Assembly (NCBI GenBank): GCA_025961275.1 | Contig: JAOQNJ010000001.1 | Span: forward strand, 3,493,353 to 3,557,352 | DNA: 64,000 bases | Source of the DNA: Providencia alcalifaciens | Lineage (GTDB): Bacteria > Pseudomonadota > Gammaproteobacteria > Enterobacterales > Enterobacteriaceae | Direction: 5' to 3' | Part shown: in pieces, positions 1-10,531 of the stretch | Position numbering within the stretch: the first letter of the stretch is position 1 | Layout: each line of letters begins with the position of its first letter | Notes under the pieces: model-generated | Seen by the model: the letters and a program-made list of their open reading frames with translations, nothing else | Told to the model about the DNA's origin: nothing | The model's database searches: none | Translations under genes and position numbers: made by a program

Positions 1-1651
<1,651 letters not shown>

Positions 1652-1783
1652 CACAACACCGAAGGTGTTTTAAGAGAGATGATGTTGTTTTCAGAATGCA
1701 TGAGAATGCAACTAAGCTTGTTCGAGATTAATTATCTGGTTTAGCGAAACTGAAAGGTGGGATTAAACGGGATAAACAGAATT

Positions 1784-1903
1784 TGTCTGGCGGCAATAGC
1801 GCGGTGGTCCCACCTGACCCCATGCCGAACTCAGAAGTGAAACGCCGTAGCGCCGATGGTAGTGTGGGGTCTCCCCATGTGAGAGTAGGGAACTGCCAGA
1901 CAT
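1784..1903 (+). rRNA. 5S ribosomal RNA
   Basis: A 120-nt gene starting TGTCTGGCGGC and ending CTGCCAGACAT. The two ends pair to form helix I, and the CCGAACTCAGAAGTGAAAC core is typical of enterobacterial 5S rRNA. It lies 132 nt after the 23S end, in the normal operon order. Confidence 0.97.
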
Positions 1904-1961
1904 TAATTAAACGCTTATTGCCTAATAAAGCGATAGGTAGCCGATAAGGCGAAGAATAAGT

Positions 1962-2038
1962 GGAGCGGTAGTTCAGTTGGTTAGAATACCTGCCTGTCAC
2001 GCAGGGGGTCGCGGGTTCGAGTCCCGTCCGTTCCGCCA
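1962..2038 (+). tRNA. tRNA-Asp (anticodon GTC)
   Basis: A 77-nt cloverleaf starting GGAGCGG and ending CCGTTCCGCCA, with anticodon loop CTGTCAC and T-loop GGTTCGAGTCC. CCA is encoded. It is a distal tRNA of the rRNA operon. Confidence 0.97.
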
Positions 2039-2046
2039 CTTAATTT

Positions 2047-2122
2047 AGGGGCGTAGTTCAATTGGTAGAGCACCGGTCTCCAAAACCGGGTGTTGGGAGT
2101 TCGAGTCTCTCCGCCCCTGCCA
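2047..2122 (+). tRNA. tRNA-Trp (anticodon CCA)
   Basis: A 76-nt cloverleaf starting AGGGGCG and ending CGCCCCTGCCA, with anticodon loop CTCCAAA. It appears essentially identical to E. coli trpT. In E. coli this tRNA is found only downstream of rrnC, which helps place the operon. Confidence 0.97.
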
Positions 2123-2162
2123 GTTACCAATTAAGTAAAAATAAAAGAAGTATCTCATTGAT

Positions 2163-2190
2163 AACCCGGTTACTTTAATCGGGTTTTTCT
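2163..2190 (+). terminator. Intrinsic terminator of the rRNA/tRNA operon
   Basis: The inverted repeat AACCCG (2163-2168) and CGGGTT (2180-2185) encloses an 11-nt loop and is followed by a T-rich tail. It lies 40 nt after tRNA-Trp. Confidence 0.8.
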
Positions 2191-2401
2191 TTATTGATTT
2201 TGTCCAAAAAAGTCCTTTCTATATTTCTCCTATTTTAAATAAGCCAATTGTCCACTTTCTAATGAATTTAGATATATTCGATTTGAATTTTTAATTTTCT
2301 CCTTTCATAATCCCAATTCTAGTGATTTTCAAATAAATGATCTGCTTTAATCAAACAGGACACTTTAATAATGGAATATAATCCAATTATTGAGGTGTTA
2401 A

Positions 2402-2689
2402 ATGAAAAAACGAACAAACAGGTTTTATACTACTGAGTTTAAGCAAGAAGCGGTCGCATTAGTCACCGAACAAGGTTATAGCGTCCCAAAAGCGGCAGCT
2501 TCATTAGGGATCACCGATAAATTACTTTATAACTGGAAAGCAAAATTCGATGCTGAACAATCCGGTAGCAGCTTGAATGCCGATGAGAGAGCTGAGCTAT
2601 TAAGGCTTCGAAAAGAAAATAAAGAACTTAGGATGGAGAAAGAGATCCTAAAAAAAGCCAGCGCCCTCCTGCTAAAGGAAACCAAGTAG
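2402..2689 (+). CDS. IS3-family transposase OrfA (helix-turn-helix subunit)
   Basis: The 95-residue protein has the features of IS3-family OrfA. An N-terminal helix-turn-helix (about residues 8-45, with FKQEAVALV and AAASLGI) is followed by a charged leucine-heptad region (about 55-90, RAELLRLRKENKELRMEKEI). In the family this subunit binds the terminal repeats, and its leucine zipper allows multimerisation with the OrfAB transposase. A strong GAGG sits upstream of the ATG (TTGAGGTGTTAA). The 3' end holds an A7G run that allows a -1 shift into orfB. Confidence 0.93.
   Translation: MKKRTNRFYTTEFKQEAVALVTEQGYSVPKAAASLGITDKLLYNWKAKFDAEQSGSSLNADERAELLRLRKENKELRMEKEILKKASALLLKETK
2650..2657 (+). 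promoter_or_regulatory. Programmed -1 frameshift heptamer (A7G) in the IS
   Basis: A run of seven A then G occurs in the codon context CTA AAA AAA GCC near the end of orfA. The -1 frame is open from this point into orfB with no stop (reading KKSQRPPAKG and onward). IS3-family elements commonly make their OrfAB transposase by slippage at such a site. Frame and motif are seen directly; actual frameshifting is inferred. Confidence 0.75.
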
Positions 2690-2727
2690 CGTTTAAAACG
2701 ATTAAGCAATTATCTTCACAGTTTCCC

Positions 2728-3552
2728 GTGCTGAAGCTCTGCAAGTTAATGAAAATAAGTCGTTCTGCCTACTATGCTTGGCTTAAACGCCCAGCAAAAT
2801 TGATCACCGCAGAACAACTTAGCCTGTACCGCAGAGCCAAAGCTATCTTTGAACAGAGTCGAAATAGCTTAGGTTATAGAACGTTACGTAAACGGTTATG
2901 CAAAGAGGGCTTTAGCGTGAGTGCTTATGGCGTTCAAAAGCTAATGGCTCAGCTTGGCCTAGTCGTCACTCAGCGCGTTGCTTACAAAGTCACCACAAAA
3001 CGCAAACACAGTGATGCCGTAGCCGATAATTTGCTCAATCAAAATTTTAATCCTCACGCACCTAACGAAGTGTGGGCGGGTGATGTGACCTATTTAAAAA
3101 CAGGGGAAGGCTGGATGTATTTAGCCATCGTGATGGACTTATACTCACGCCGTATTGTGGGTTGGCATATCGATAAACGAATGACGGCAGATTTAGTCAG
3201 TAAAGCCTTGATGAAAGCGTATAACTTACGCCAGCCCGAAAAAGGCTTAGTCTTTCATAGTGATAGAGGCTCTCAATATACGAGTAAGCGATATCGCCGC
3301 TTGCTAACAAGCTATGGTATCAGGGCAAGCATGGGTGATGTTGGAGCCTGTTGGGATAACGCCGTTGTAGAACGATTTTTTGGCAGTTTAAAACACGATT
3401 GGGTACTGAAAATCCCTCAGCCGACTCGGAAACAGATGAAAGAAGATGTTATCGCGTATATGCGCTATTACAACCTAGAAAGGTTTCATACTGCCAACGG
3501 TGATCTGTCCCCAATTGAGTATGAACAAAATTCCTTAAGAAAAGTGTCCTGA
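2728..3552 (+). CDS. IS3-family transposase OrfB (DDE catalytic domain)
   Basis: The 274-residue frame starting at GTG has the integrase-core DDE triad. D119 lies in WAGDVTYL, D179 in FHSDRGSQYTS and E215 in NAVVERFFGSLK. The region before it (about residues 30-90) matches the HTH_21-type domain of the family. Translation probably occurs mainly as an OrfAB fusion through the A7G run at 2650, since the reading frame is open upstream of the GTG. No disabling mutation is visible, so the element may still be active. Confidence 0.92.
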   Translation: MLKLCKLMKISRSAYYAWLKRPAKLITAEQLSLYRRAKAIFEQSRNSLGYRTLRKRLCKEGFSVSAYGVQKLMAQLGLVVTQRVAYKVTTKRKHSDAVADNLLNQNFNPHAPNEVWAGDVTYLKTGEGWMYLAIVMDLYSRRIVGWHIDKRMTADLVSKALMKAYNLRQPEKGLVFHSDRGSQYTSKRYRRLLTSYGIRASMGDVGACWDNAVVERFFGSLKHDWVLKIPQPTRKQMKEDVIAYMRYYNLERFHTANGDLSPIEYEQNSLRKVS

Positions 3553-4930
3553 TTTAGTTGCGCAGAACAAAAACTATATGATGTTCTTTATACTTTTTTA
3601 TGATTTAAATAATTAAACCGTTAAAAAATTCCGATGAAATGAGCTATCAAATCATTTGATAACACCATGATCCTATATAGTTTGATTGTATTATTATCAA
3701 TGAAATTCAGTAAGATTGCTGTATTAATGGAAGTGTATTATCGAATTGAATTTATGTAGGTGATAAGGCTGGTTTTTTAATTCTATCTTCCGTAGAACGT
3801 AAGATGTTAACTTTAATGATGAGAAAATTTCGTATTTTCATCAATAAAATCGATTTTTAAAATAATAACAACAGCATAAAGCTTTATATGTCATTCAGTA
3901 TTATTGAATGTTAGGCATTTAAGTAACCGATAAAGATTTTTTCTTAGATTTAGATAATATTCTTTATTATCATTTTTAAGACTTAGCACCGTGTTCGCTA
4001 GGCTCTATGATAAGTACGCATTTAATTAAAAGAATAGGTTTTATGCATTATTCGATAACAACATCGCTAAAATACCTTGAATTGAGTTAATGACAAGCAG
4101 GGGTTTTTTACTCACTAATCTATCTATCTTCGATAACATGCTGTATGCGATAGTAATGTAAATTTATAGGTATTTATGAAGGATAAACAACGTCATAGCA
4201 TGGCTTCTAAGGCTGGCTCCTATAAATAGTTTTTGAATTTGGATCTTGCTGTTTAAATACTTTTAATCTTTTAACCTCATTTACTTCCATACCATCATAC
4301 TTCAATTATCAATTTATCTCCTCTCCCATTTTTACGGTAAATATCTACACCACTTAGCCAGTTTTAAGATGCTAACTATTTGAGTTTCATTAAATCATTT
4401 TTTCTTCATTTAATTTGTGAGAACTGTAATGCAAAAAATCTAATGATAACTGCTTCATTATAGATAAAGTGGGTTGTATATATCGAGTATCGTTAGGTAG
4501 ATTAAGTTCTACGTTTGCAAATATCAGAATTGCACAGTATGAGAAATTATGGCTATACACGCTTTTACATCTTATTTTCATGGGAGGGAAAGCTAATTAC
4601 CGATAAAATTCCCATGAATAGAGATTAAATACACGAATTAGATGGTTAAAAAAGCTGAATTTACTATGGGTTATCAACTTGAATGATCTCAAATATGCTT
4701 CGATTAAATCAATATGGAAGCATATTTTTTTACTGTTAATAATATGTTTAACATAAAGTGAACATTGATCGTAATGATATTCGAAAAGGCCTCATTGTTT
4801 ATGTGAGTTTCCCGATGACAAACAAGAAGATCTTCATCGTTATTTTAGAGCTTTTTCCATGGGGATATCATCAATTGTTACTGATCTAACGATTTGAATT
4901 GTTTTGGGTATAGATATAATTTGGTGGGAT
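3553..4930. other. 1.4 kb AT-rich region with no supported gene
   Basis: No open frame here has coding character. The longest (4390-4581, minus strand, 63 codons) lacks a recognisable domain and a convincing ribosome binding site. The region has a 17-bp palindrome at 3645-3661 (TATCAAAT-C-ATTTGATA), a terminator-like hairpin at 4691-4730, and an ERIC-like arm at 4891-4913. It separates the IS from hdfR, which in E. coli lies close to trpT, so this DNA looks like an insertion or an expanded spacer. Confidence 0.6.
4691..4730 (+). terminator. Orphan intrinsic terminator-like hairpin
   Basis: The perfect 11-bp stem AAATATGCTTC (4691-4701) and GAAGCATATTT (4717-4727) has a 15-nt loop and six T residues after the C-A-T-A. 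The T tract is on the plus strand only. No plus-strand gene precedes it, so either an unannotated small RNA ends here or the hairpin is incidental. Confidence 0.45.
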
Positions 4931-4961
4931 AAAACGCCCGATAAAGCAAGTCAGGCGTTTT
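4931..4961 (-). terminator. Terminator downstream of hdfR
   Basis: AAAACGCC (4931-4938) pairs with GGCGTTTT (4954-4961) around a 15-nt loop. On the minus strand the stem ends in TTTT. It lies 25 nt beyond the hdfR stop and fits termination of that gene; the symmetry could make it bidirectional. Confidence 0.75.
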
Positions 4962-4985
4962 AGAATAAAAAATACGAGCGCATCA

Positions 4986-5825
4986 TTAAGATATCGTTCT
5001 GAGTTGTGCATTTTTGACAGGTGTTTTGATTAGTTGATTAATCAGTGCTTGTTGATCATTTTTTTGCAGCCAAACAGCGTAAAGTGGTTTTGTAATTGCA
5101 GCCTCTGAGAGCGTTTTTAGCGCGGGGTATTGTATGTTCCAATGAGATGGCAAAAATGCAGCTGAAAGCGATACAGGAAGCAATTGACGTGCAATATGAG
5201 CTGATGTAGTTATCATTACGGGGGAATCATCTAAGGTTAAGACTGATTCATTTTTTGGTTGGAAATCAGCACTCCACTCTAATTTGATATAATTGTAATT
5301 CGTCAAGGCTATATTTTTTTGTGAAGCCATAAGTTGTAGTTCAATGGTACCAATAATCGTACTTTCAAACTCATCCATCTTAGGTGGTTCAGTCGCTATC
5401 AATAAATCAAGCTCTCTGGAATGTAACTGTTTTACGAGAGATTGACGAGTTGAGACCCTTGCTTCTAAACGGAGCTCATCATGCTGTTCATACAGTGCTT
5501 GTATCCAGTCGGTAAGATAGCCCTCCCATAATGAAGCTGTAGCCCCTATTGAAAGTTCAGTATGCTGTGATGCATGTGAAATCTCTTTTTTTGCTTGTAG
5601 CCAAGTATTCATCAAGGATTCTGCATAGGGGACAAGGCGCTCACCTGCGGCTGTTAACCTAATGTTATTGCGATGTCGAGTGAATAGGTTCGTTCCGAGT
5701 TGAGTTTCAAGTTGTCTTATACGAAAACTCACAGCAGATTGAGTTAAATATAGTGATTCTGCGGCTCGGCCGAAGTGTCTGGTTCTACTGACTTCCAAAA
5801 AAGTTTTCAATAACTCAGTATCCAC
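4986..5825 (-). CDS. hdfR: LysR-type regulator HdfR
   Basis: This LysR-family regulator has an N-terminal winged helix-turn-helix (about residues 1-60, [20 protein letters not shown]) and a C-terminal effector domain. The N-terminal 60 residues are nearly identical to E. coli HdfR, which represses the flagellar master operon flhDC. The frame extends upstream to a TTG at 5837. I prefer the GTG at 5825 because a GGAG lies six bases before it and the product is then 279 residues, the E. coli length. It is divergent from maoP with about 117 bp between them, the same neighbourhood as in E. coli. Target control in this organism is inferred. Confidence 0.92.
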   Translation of the reverse strand: MDTELLKTFLEVSRTRHFGRAAESLYLTQSAVSFRIRQLETQLGTNLFTRHRNNIRLTAAGERLVPYAESLMNTWLQAKKEISHASQHTELSIGATASLWEGYLTDWIQALYEQHDELRLEARVSTRQSLVKQLHSRELDLLIATEPPKMDEFESTIIGTIELQLMASQKNIALTNYNYIKLEWSADFQPKNESVLTLDDSPVMITTSAHIARQLLPVSLSAAFLPSHWNIQYPALKTLSEAAITKPLYAVWLQKNDQQALINQLIKTPVKNAQLRTIS

Positions 5826-5890
5826 ATACATCTCCAATAATTTTTGTCGTGATGATTTAAATGTTTTGTTTTACAGATTGGCAATGCTGT

Positions 5891-5907
5891 CTAATACTCC
5901 GCGCCAT
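5891..5907. promoter_or_regulatory. Candidate maoS-like site between hdfR and maoP
   Basis: In E. coli a short chromosomal site called maoS, next to maoP, organises the Ori macrodomain together with MaoP. The 17 bases CTAATACTCCGCGCCAT lie in the matching position here. I cannot verify the published motif from memory, so this is a positional suggestion only. Confidence 0.3.
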
Positions 5908-5942
5908 AAAGAGTTGACAGTAATAAGTTAGGAGTGTGTCAG

Positions 5943-6281
5943 ATGGCAGAAAGCTTCATCACGACTAATCGTTTTTTTGATAATAAACATTACCCACGTG
6001 GCTTTTCTCGTCATGGTGATTTCACCATCAAGGAAGCTCAGTTGCTCGAGCGCCATGGCCAAGCTTTTAATGAGCTTGATTCTGGCAAACGAGCTGCACA
6101 AACAGACGAAGAAAAATTGTTCGTCGCTGTTTGTCGCGGCGAGAGAGAACCAGTAACTTCTGAAGAAAAAGTATGGATCAAATATTCTAGCCGGATAAAC
6201 CGTCCGAAACGTTTCCATACTTTATCTGGAGGTAAACCCCAGATTGACCCTTCAGAAGACTACACAGACACGGATGATTAA
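5943..6281 (+). CDS. maoP: Macrodomain Ori organisation protein MaoP (YifE family)
   Basis: The 112-residue protein is the same length as E. coli MaoP and closely similar throughout, with the hallmark stretches [24 protein letters not shown] and [12 protein letters not shown]. In E. coli it acts with the maoS site to organise the Ori macrodomain of the chromosome. The ATG at 5943 has GGAG eight bases upstream. An in-frame GTG at 5934 sits on top of that Shine-Dalgarno and is rejected. The C-terminus is acidic (DYTDTDD). It is divergent from hdfR and convergent with comM. Confidence 0.94.
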   Translation: MAESFITTNRFFDNKHYPRGFSRHGDFTIKEAQLLERHGQAFNELDSGKRAAQTDEEKLFVAVCRGEREPVTSEEKVWIKYSSRINRPKRFHTLSGGKPQIDPSEDYTDTDD

Positions 6282-6300
6282 TATCATCACTATATTCAAG

Positions 6301-6316
6301 AGGGGCTTAGGCCCCT
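6301..6316 (+). terminator. Short hairpin between maoP and comM
   Basis: AGGGGC (6301-6306) pairs with GCCCCT (6311-6316) around TTAG. The downstream sequence TAATTTATT is only moderately T-rich. It lies between two convergent genes and probably serves maoP. Confidence 0.55.
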
Positions 6317-6362
6317 TAATTTATTGTCTAATGTTACAATCACCATCCACTTCTCCAAGTGC

Positions 6363-7892
6363 TCAGCTTACTTGTTTTTGCAAATGAAGCAATAACTTAT
6401 CCATCGCACGGTAACTTAATGCTTCTAGAAGATGTACTCTTTCGATATTCATCGATTCTTGAAGGTCTGCAATAGTTCGCGCAACCCTTAATATCCTATG
6501 CCATGCACGAATAGATAATCCCAATTTGTTTAAAGCATGTTCTAAAAAAAGAGCATCTTTAGTACTAAGCAGGCACAATTTTGTTGTTTCTCTAGCGGAT
6601 AATTGACTATTGAGCTTACCGCTTCTCTCGATTTGTTTATTTCTAGCGACAATGACACGGGAACGGATTTGTTCACTATTTTCACCTTGATATTGCTGAT
6701 GACTTAGCGTTCCTAATGGTAATAGAGGAATTTCAATCGAAAGATCAAATCGATCGATAAAGGGCCCTGAAATACGGGAAAGATAGCGCAGAATTTTGAT
6801 AGGGGAAGTTCGATTATTGTCTCCACTGTAATGACCTGTAGGACTTGGATTTAAAGCGGCAATAAGTTGAAAGTCTGCAGGAAAGCACACTTTTGCTTTA
6901 ACGCGAGAAATAACCACCTGTCTTGATTCTAAAGGTTCACGTAATGCATCTAATACAGAACGACTAAATTCTGGTAGTTCATCGAGAAATAAAATACCGT
7001 TATGAGCGAGTGATATTTCACCTGGCTTAGGTAAACTGCCACCGCCAATCAGAGCTGCCATAGATGCACTATGGTGAGGCGACCTAAAGGGCCTAGGCGG
7101 CCAGCCATTACCTAAGGTAGTTGAGTGACATAAACTGTGTAGGGCGGCAACTTCCAAGGCTTCCAGTGGCGTTAAAGAGGGTAAAAGTGTTTTTAGGCGG
7201 CTAGCGAGCATCGTTTTTCCTGTGCCAGGAGGACCTAATAGCAACAAATTGTGACCACCACTCGCACAAATCTCAAGTGCTCTCTTGCCTTGTTCTTGAC
7301 CTATGATATCACTGATATTACCTTCATGGCTGGCGGGAGGAACGGGTATATTAGTCGGGTGGGCATTACATAATAATGTGATTTTTCCATGTAAAAAATG
7401 GCAGAGATCTAATAATGATTGTGAAAATTTCACACTATTGTTAGGTAATAAATTTAATTCATGCTGATTTTCCGCTGAAAAAATGAGATGTCTTTTTTGA
7501 GCTAATGCTGCCTGAGCAGCGGGAATTGCCCCGTTAACATGGCGGATCTGGCCAGATAAAGCGAGCTCTCCGAGAAACTCGAACTCATGAAGCTGCTTGT
7601 TAGGTATTTGGCCTGAAGAAGCCAAAATTGCGATTGCAATTGCAAGGTCATAACGTCCACCTTCTTTTGGAAGATCAGCTGGCGCTAAATTCACCGTCAT
7701 TTTTTTTGCTGGATATTCAAAACCACTATTTAGTAGTGCGCTACGCACTCTATCTCTTGATTCTTTTACAGCAGTTTCGGGTAAACCCACTAATGTTAAG
7801 CCGGGAAGTCCATTGCTAATATGAGCTTCAACAGTGACAAGTGGTGCATTCATCCCTATAGATGCTCTTGTATAAACAATAGCCAATGCCAT
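6363..7892 (-). CDS. comM: ComM/YifB AAA+ ATPase (Mg-chelatase-like)
   Basis: The 509-residue protein has an N-terminal ChlI-like S5-fold domain (about residues 20-140), a Mg-chelatase AAA+ core with Walker A GPPGTGKT (220-227) and Walker B ILFLDELPEF (300-309), and a C-terminal helical domain (about 410-505). In Vibrio the orthologue is a hexameric branch-migration helicase that promotes integration of foreign DNA during natural transformation. Many family members have a Cys pair in the loop near residue 350; here it reads NPSPTG, as in other Enterobacterales. It runs convergent to maoP, as in E. coli. Confidence 0.93.
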   Translation of the reverse strand: MALAIVYTRASIGMNAPLVTVEAHISNGLPGLTLVGLPETAVKESRDRVRSALLNSGFEYPAKKMTVNLAPADLPKEGGRYDLAIAIAILASSGQIPNKQLHEFEFLGELALSGQIRHVNGAIPAAQAALAQKRHLIFSAENQHELNLLPNNSVKFSQSLLDLCHFLHGKITLLCNAHPTNIPVPPASHEGNISDIIGQEQGKRALEICASGGHNLLLLGPPGTGKTMLASRLKTLLPSLTPLEALEVAALHSLCHSTTLGNGWPPRPFRSPHHSASMAALIGGGSLPKPGEISLAHNGILFLDELPEFSRSVLDALREPLESRQVVISRVKAKVCFPADFQLIAALNPSPTGHYSGDNNRTSPIKILRYLSRISGPFIDRFDLSIEIPLLPLGTLSHQQYQGENSEQIRSRVIVARNKQIERSGKLNSQLSARETTKLCLLSTKDALFLEHALNKLGLSIRAWHRILRVARTIADLQESMNIERVHLLEALSYRAMDKLLLHLQKQVS

Positions 7893-8371
7893 AATTCCTC
7901 CTATTGAGTTAACAGAGTAATATTCTGTTTAACTAAGAAGCACTGCAATTGAATATATTGGGTATGCTAAGCAGCTCGAGTGCCATATAATGAAATAACA
8001 TTTTATTACTATTTTTTTGCGAAGGTACTCGCAAAGTTATTTTTAATCAGCGAGTTGTGGTACTTGGGCGAATATAATTTTGATATAAGTCAAGTTGCTA
8101 ATTACTGAAAAGAAATAATGAAATTAAGATTAACATCATTAATATTGATTATAATTATTGGAATATCCGGCTAATTATTCTTTCATAATTGATGGTATTT
8201 ACTATTTATGCTGCAATTTAGTAGTTAATTATTCTGTTATTAATGTAATCAATTGATTTTAAATGTAATATATATTTTGATAACAAATAAAAAAAATAAA
8301 AGTTGTCAAAATAATTTTAAAATGATACCTCTTTAATATAAATAACGAATAATAGTGAAAAGACAGAATAC
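7893..8371. other. AT-rich upstream region of ilvL
   Basis: These 479 bp separate comM from the ilvL leader peptide and carry no gene. A-tracts at 8280-8300 may form a curved upstream element for the ilv promoter. A TTGTCA at 8303 is a possible -35, but no -10 with good spacing could be assigned. A short ERIC-like arm fragment lies near 7947-7967. Confidence 0.5.
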
Positions 8372-8473
8372 ATGAATGCATTACTTCAAGTGATTAGCCT
8401 AATTATTATTAGCGTGGTGGTGATTATTATCCCACCGTGCGGGGCTGCACTTGGACGACGAAGGCTGAATTAG
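8372..8473 (+). CDS. ilvL: ilvGMEDA operon leader peptide IlvL
   Basis: This 33-codon frame begins ATG AAT GCA TTA and contains the runs LIIISVVVIIIPPCGAALG, extremely rich in Ile, Val and Leu codons. It closely follows the 32-residue E. coli IlvL sequence. Ribosome stalling at these codons when branched-chain aminoacyl-tRNAs are short is the known attenuation mechanism. An intrinsic terminator lies directly downstream at 8491-8524 and ilvG follows at 8607. The region around 8350-8370 is A-rich with only a weak Shine-Dalgarno. Confidence 0.93.
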   Translation: MNALLQVISLIIISVVVIIIPPCGAALGRRRLN

Positions 8474-8490
8474 TAGCCAAATCTCACGAG

Positions 8491-8524
8491 AACCCCGCAC
8501 CGAAAGGCGCGGGGTTTTTTTTAC
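8491..8524 (+). terminator. ilv operon attenuator terminator
   Basis: AACCCCGC (8491-8498) pairs with GCGGGGTT (8509-8516), with a loop of ACCGAAAGGC, followed by an uninterrupted T tract to about 8522. Its place between ilvL and ilvG identifies it as the attenuator. Confidence 0.92.
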
Positions 8525-8606
8525 GCAAAGTTTTACTGCATGACAAAATGAATAAAAACAAAATAAATTCATATAGATAAATCAATTCGATAGACAGGAG
8601 ACAAGC

Positions 8607-10253
8607 ATGAATGGGGCACATTGGTTAGTTCAAGCATTACGAACTCAGGGTGTTGAGACTGTTTTTGGGTATCCAGGTGGTGCAATCATGCCTGTTTATG
8701 ATGCGTTGTATGACGGTGGTGTTGAACATTTACTGTGTCGACATGAGCAAGGCGCTGTTATCGCAGCAATCGGTTATGCTCGAGCAAGCCTGAAAACAGG
8801 GGTTTGTATTGCAACATCAGGTCCTGGTGCAACGAATTTAATCACGGGATTAGCAGATGCTTTTTTAGATTCAGTTCCAGTTGTTGCGATTACAGGCCAA
8901 GTTAGTTCGCAGTTTATCGGCACAGATGCTTTCCAAGAGATAGATGTCTTAGGTTTATCTCTCGCTTGCACCAAACATAGCTTTTTAGTTGAATCCATCG
9001 AAGATTTACCTCGTATTGTTGCTGAAGCTTTCGCAATCGCAAATAGTGGTCGTCCAGGGCCTGTACTGATTGATATTCCGAAAGATATTCAGCTACAGCA
9101 AGCGGATCTAACGCCATTCTTAATGCCTGTTGAGCAGGATTTGCCAACACAAAGTGGTGAAATCAATCAGGCAAGAGAGTTATTAATACAATCAGAAAAA
9201 CCCATGTTATATATCGGTGGGGGTGTCGGCATGTCTGGTGCTGTCACTGAATTAAGAGATTTCATCGATTACACCGGTATCCCATCAGTTGCCACATTAA
9301 AAGGGTTAGGAGCAGTTCCGCCATCTGAAGCTAATTACCTTGGCATGTTAGGCATGCACGGTACTAAAGCTGCAAACCTTGCAGTACAGCGTTGCGATTT
9401 ATTGATCGCGGTTGGTGCTCGTTTTGATGACCGCGTAACAGGTAAGTTAAATACTTTTGCACCGAATGCCAAAGTGATACACCTTGATATTGACCATGCT
9501 GAACTTGATAAATTACGTCAAACACATGTTGCTTTGCTGGGGGATGCGAAAGTTCTCCTGCCTGAGTTGAAGATTAAAAAATCGATTTCACCATGGCAGC
9601 AGGAAGTGCAGCAGCTGAAAAGTGAATTTGCTTGGCGTTATGACCATCCTGGAGAATCTATTTATGCGCCTTTGTTGTTAAAACAACTTTCTGATCGCAT
9701 GGATACTCACGTTGTTGTAACAACAGATGTTGGGCAGCATCAAATGTGGTCAGCCCAGCATTTAAGCATTGAAGCACCCGAGAATTTCATCACCTCAAGT
9801 GGTTTAGGAACGATGGGATTTGGTATCCCTGCGGCAATAGGTGCCCAAGTCGCTCGCCCTGAAGATACGGTTATTTGTGTTTCTGGAGATGGTTCTTTCA
9901 TGATGAATATACAAGAACTCGGCACGATTAAGCGTAAAAAATTACCTGTTAAGATTTTACTGCTAGATAACCAACGGTTGGGCATGGTTCGCCAGTGGCA
10001 AGAACTGTTCTTTGAGCAGCGCTACAGCGAAACTATTTTAACTGATAACCCTGACTTTGTAGCTCTGGCGGCTGCTTTCGATATCCCTGGGCGTCGTATA
10101 ACAACAAAATCTGAAGTTGATGCGGCTCTTGATGAATTACTCAGTAGTGAAGGCGCTTATATTTTACAAGTATCAATAAATGAATTAGAAAATGTCTGGC
10201 CGTTGGTTCCACCAGGGGCAAGTAATGAAAAAATGATGGAGAAACCGTTATGA
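8607..10253 (+). CDS. ilvG: Acetolactate synthase II large subunit (intact)
   Basis: This is the ThDP-dependent acetohydroxyacid synthase catalytic subunit, which condenses pyruvate with pyruvate or 2-ketobutyrate in Ile/Val synthesis. The 548 residues match the usual IlvG length. The catalytic glutamate is E47 (RHEQGA), the FAD/central domain spans about 190-340, and the ThDP-binding GDGSFMMN motif lies near residue 430. Unlike E. coli K-12, whose ilvG is frameshifted, this copy is uninterrupted through [18 protein letters not shown] lies eight bases before the ATG. The stop overlaps the ilvM start (ATGATG), so the subunits are translationally coupled. Confidence 0.97.
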   Translation: MNGAHWLVQALRTQGVETVFGYPGGAIMPVYDALYDGGVEHLLCRHEQGAVIAAIGYARASLKTGVCIATSGPGATNLITGLADAFLDSVPVVAITGQVSSQFIGTDAFQEIDVLGLSLACTKHSFLVESIEDLPRIVAEAFAIANSGRPGPVLIDIPKDIQLQQADLTPFLMPVEQDLPTQSGEINQARELLIQSEKPMLYIGGGVGMSGAVTELRDFIDYTGIPSVATLKGLGAVPPSEANYLGMLGMHGTKAANLAVQRCDLLIAVGARFDDRVTGKLNTFAPNAKVIHLDIDHAELDKLRQTHVALLGDAKVLLPELKIKKSISPWQQEVQQLKSEFAWRYDHPGESIYAPLLLKQLSDRMDTHVVVTTDVGQHQMWSAQHLSIEAPENFITSSGLGTMGFGIPAAIGAQVARPEDTVICVSGDGSFMMNIQELGTIKRKKLPVKILLLDNQRLGMVRQWQELFFEQRYSETILTDNPDFVALAAAFDIPGRRITTKSEVDAALDELLSSEGAYILQVSINELENVWPLVPPGASNEKMMEKPL

Positions 10254-10519
10254 TGCAACATCAACTCGCAATACTGGCCCGTTTCCGCCCCGAGGTTTTA
10301 GAGCGTATATTACGGATAACTCGCCATCGTGGATTTCAAATCAGCTCTATGACTATGGATCATATGCCAGATGATGATAATGTTAATATTCAAATGACTG
10401 TAAACAGTCAGCGCCCATTAACTCTGCTCTATTCGCAGTTAACAAAGCTGTCTGATGTTTCACAAGTTGAAATAAAAGAACAAGAATCACGACTATTACG
10501 CACACAAAGTGCAATGTAA
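10250..10519 (+). CDS. ilvM: Acetolactate synthase II small (regulatory) subunit
   Basis: The 89-residue ACT-domain protein begins MMQHQ like E. coli IlvM and has the RITRHRGF and SQLTKLSDV motifs. In the family it stabilises and activates IlvG; isozyme II is insensitive to valine. It overlaps the end of ilvG by four bases and is followed after 12 bases by ilvE. Confidence 0.95.
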   Translation: MMQHQLAILARFRPEVLERILRITRHRGFQISSMTMDHMPDDDNVNIQMTVNSQRPLTLLYSQLTKLSDVSQVEIKEQESRLLRTQSAM

Positions 10520-10531
10520 GGAATATATAAA

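Larger units (their letters stand above)
2356..3551 (+). mobile_element. IS3-family insertion sequence, apparently intact
   Basis: Two overlapping-frame transposase genes are bounded by a perfect 11-bp terminal inverted repeat, CAGGACACTTT at 2356-2366 and AAAGTGTCCTG at 3541-3551. The element is about 1.2 kb, a usual size for the family. The orfB stop codon TGA (3550-3552) overlaps the right terminus and ends one base outside it. I could not identify a clear short target duplication, so the exact outer ends may shift by a few bases. It sits between the rRNA operon terminator and hdfR. Confidence 0.85.

Noticed and set aside
1728-2039. 103-codon minus-strand frame across 5S and tRNA-Asp
   Set aside because: Overlaps structural RNA genes; such frames are common misannotations.
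2047-2122. tRNA-Trp as an attachment site for a genomic island
   Set aside because: No integrase and no duplicated tRNA 3' end were seen in the following DNA.
4390-4581. 63-codon minus-strand frame
   Set aside because: No domain, no good ribosome site, in an AT-rich region where such frames arise by chance.
5826-5837. TTG start for hdfR giving 283 residues
   Set aside because: The GGAG needed for the GTG at 5825 overlaps this extension, and the family length supports 279 residues.
6842-6862. Loss of the cysteine motif in ComM as a defect
   Set aside because: The NPSPTG form is also what I recall from other Enterobacterales, so it is lineage-typical rather than a mutation.
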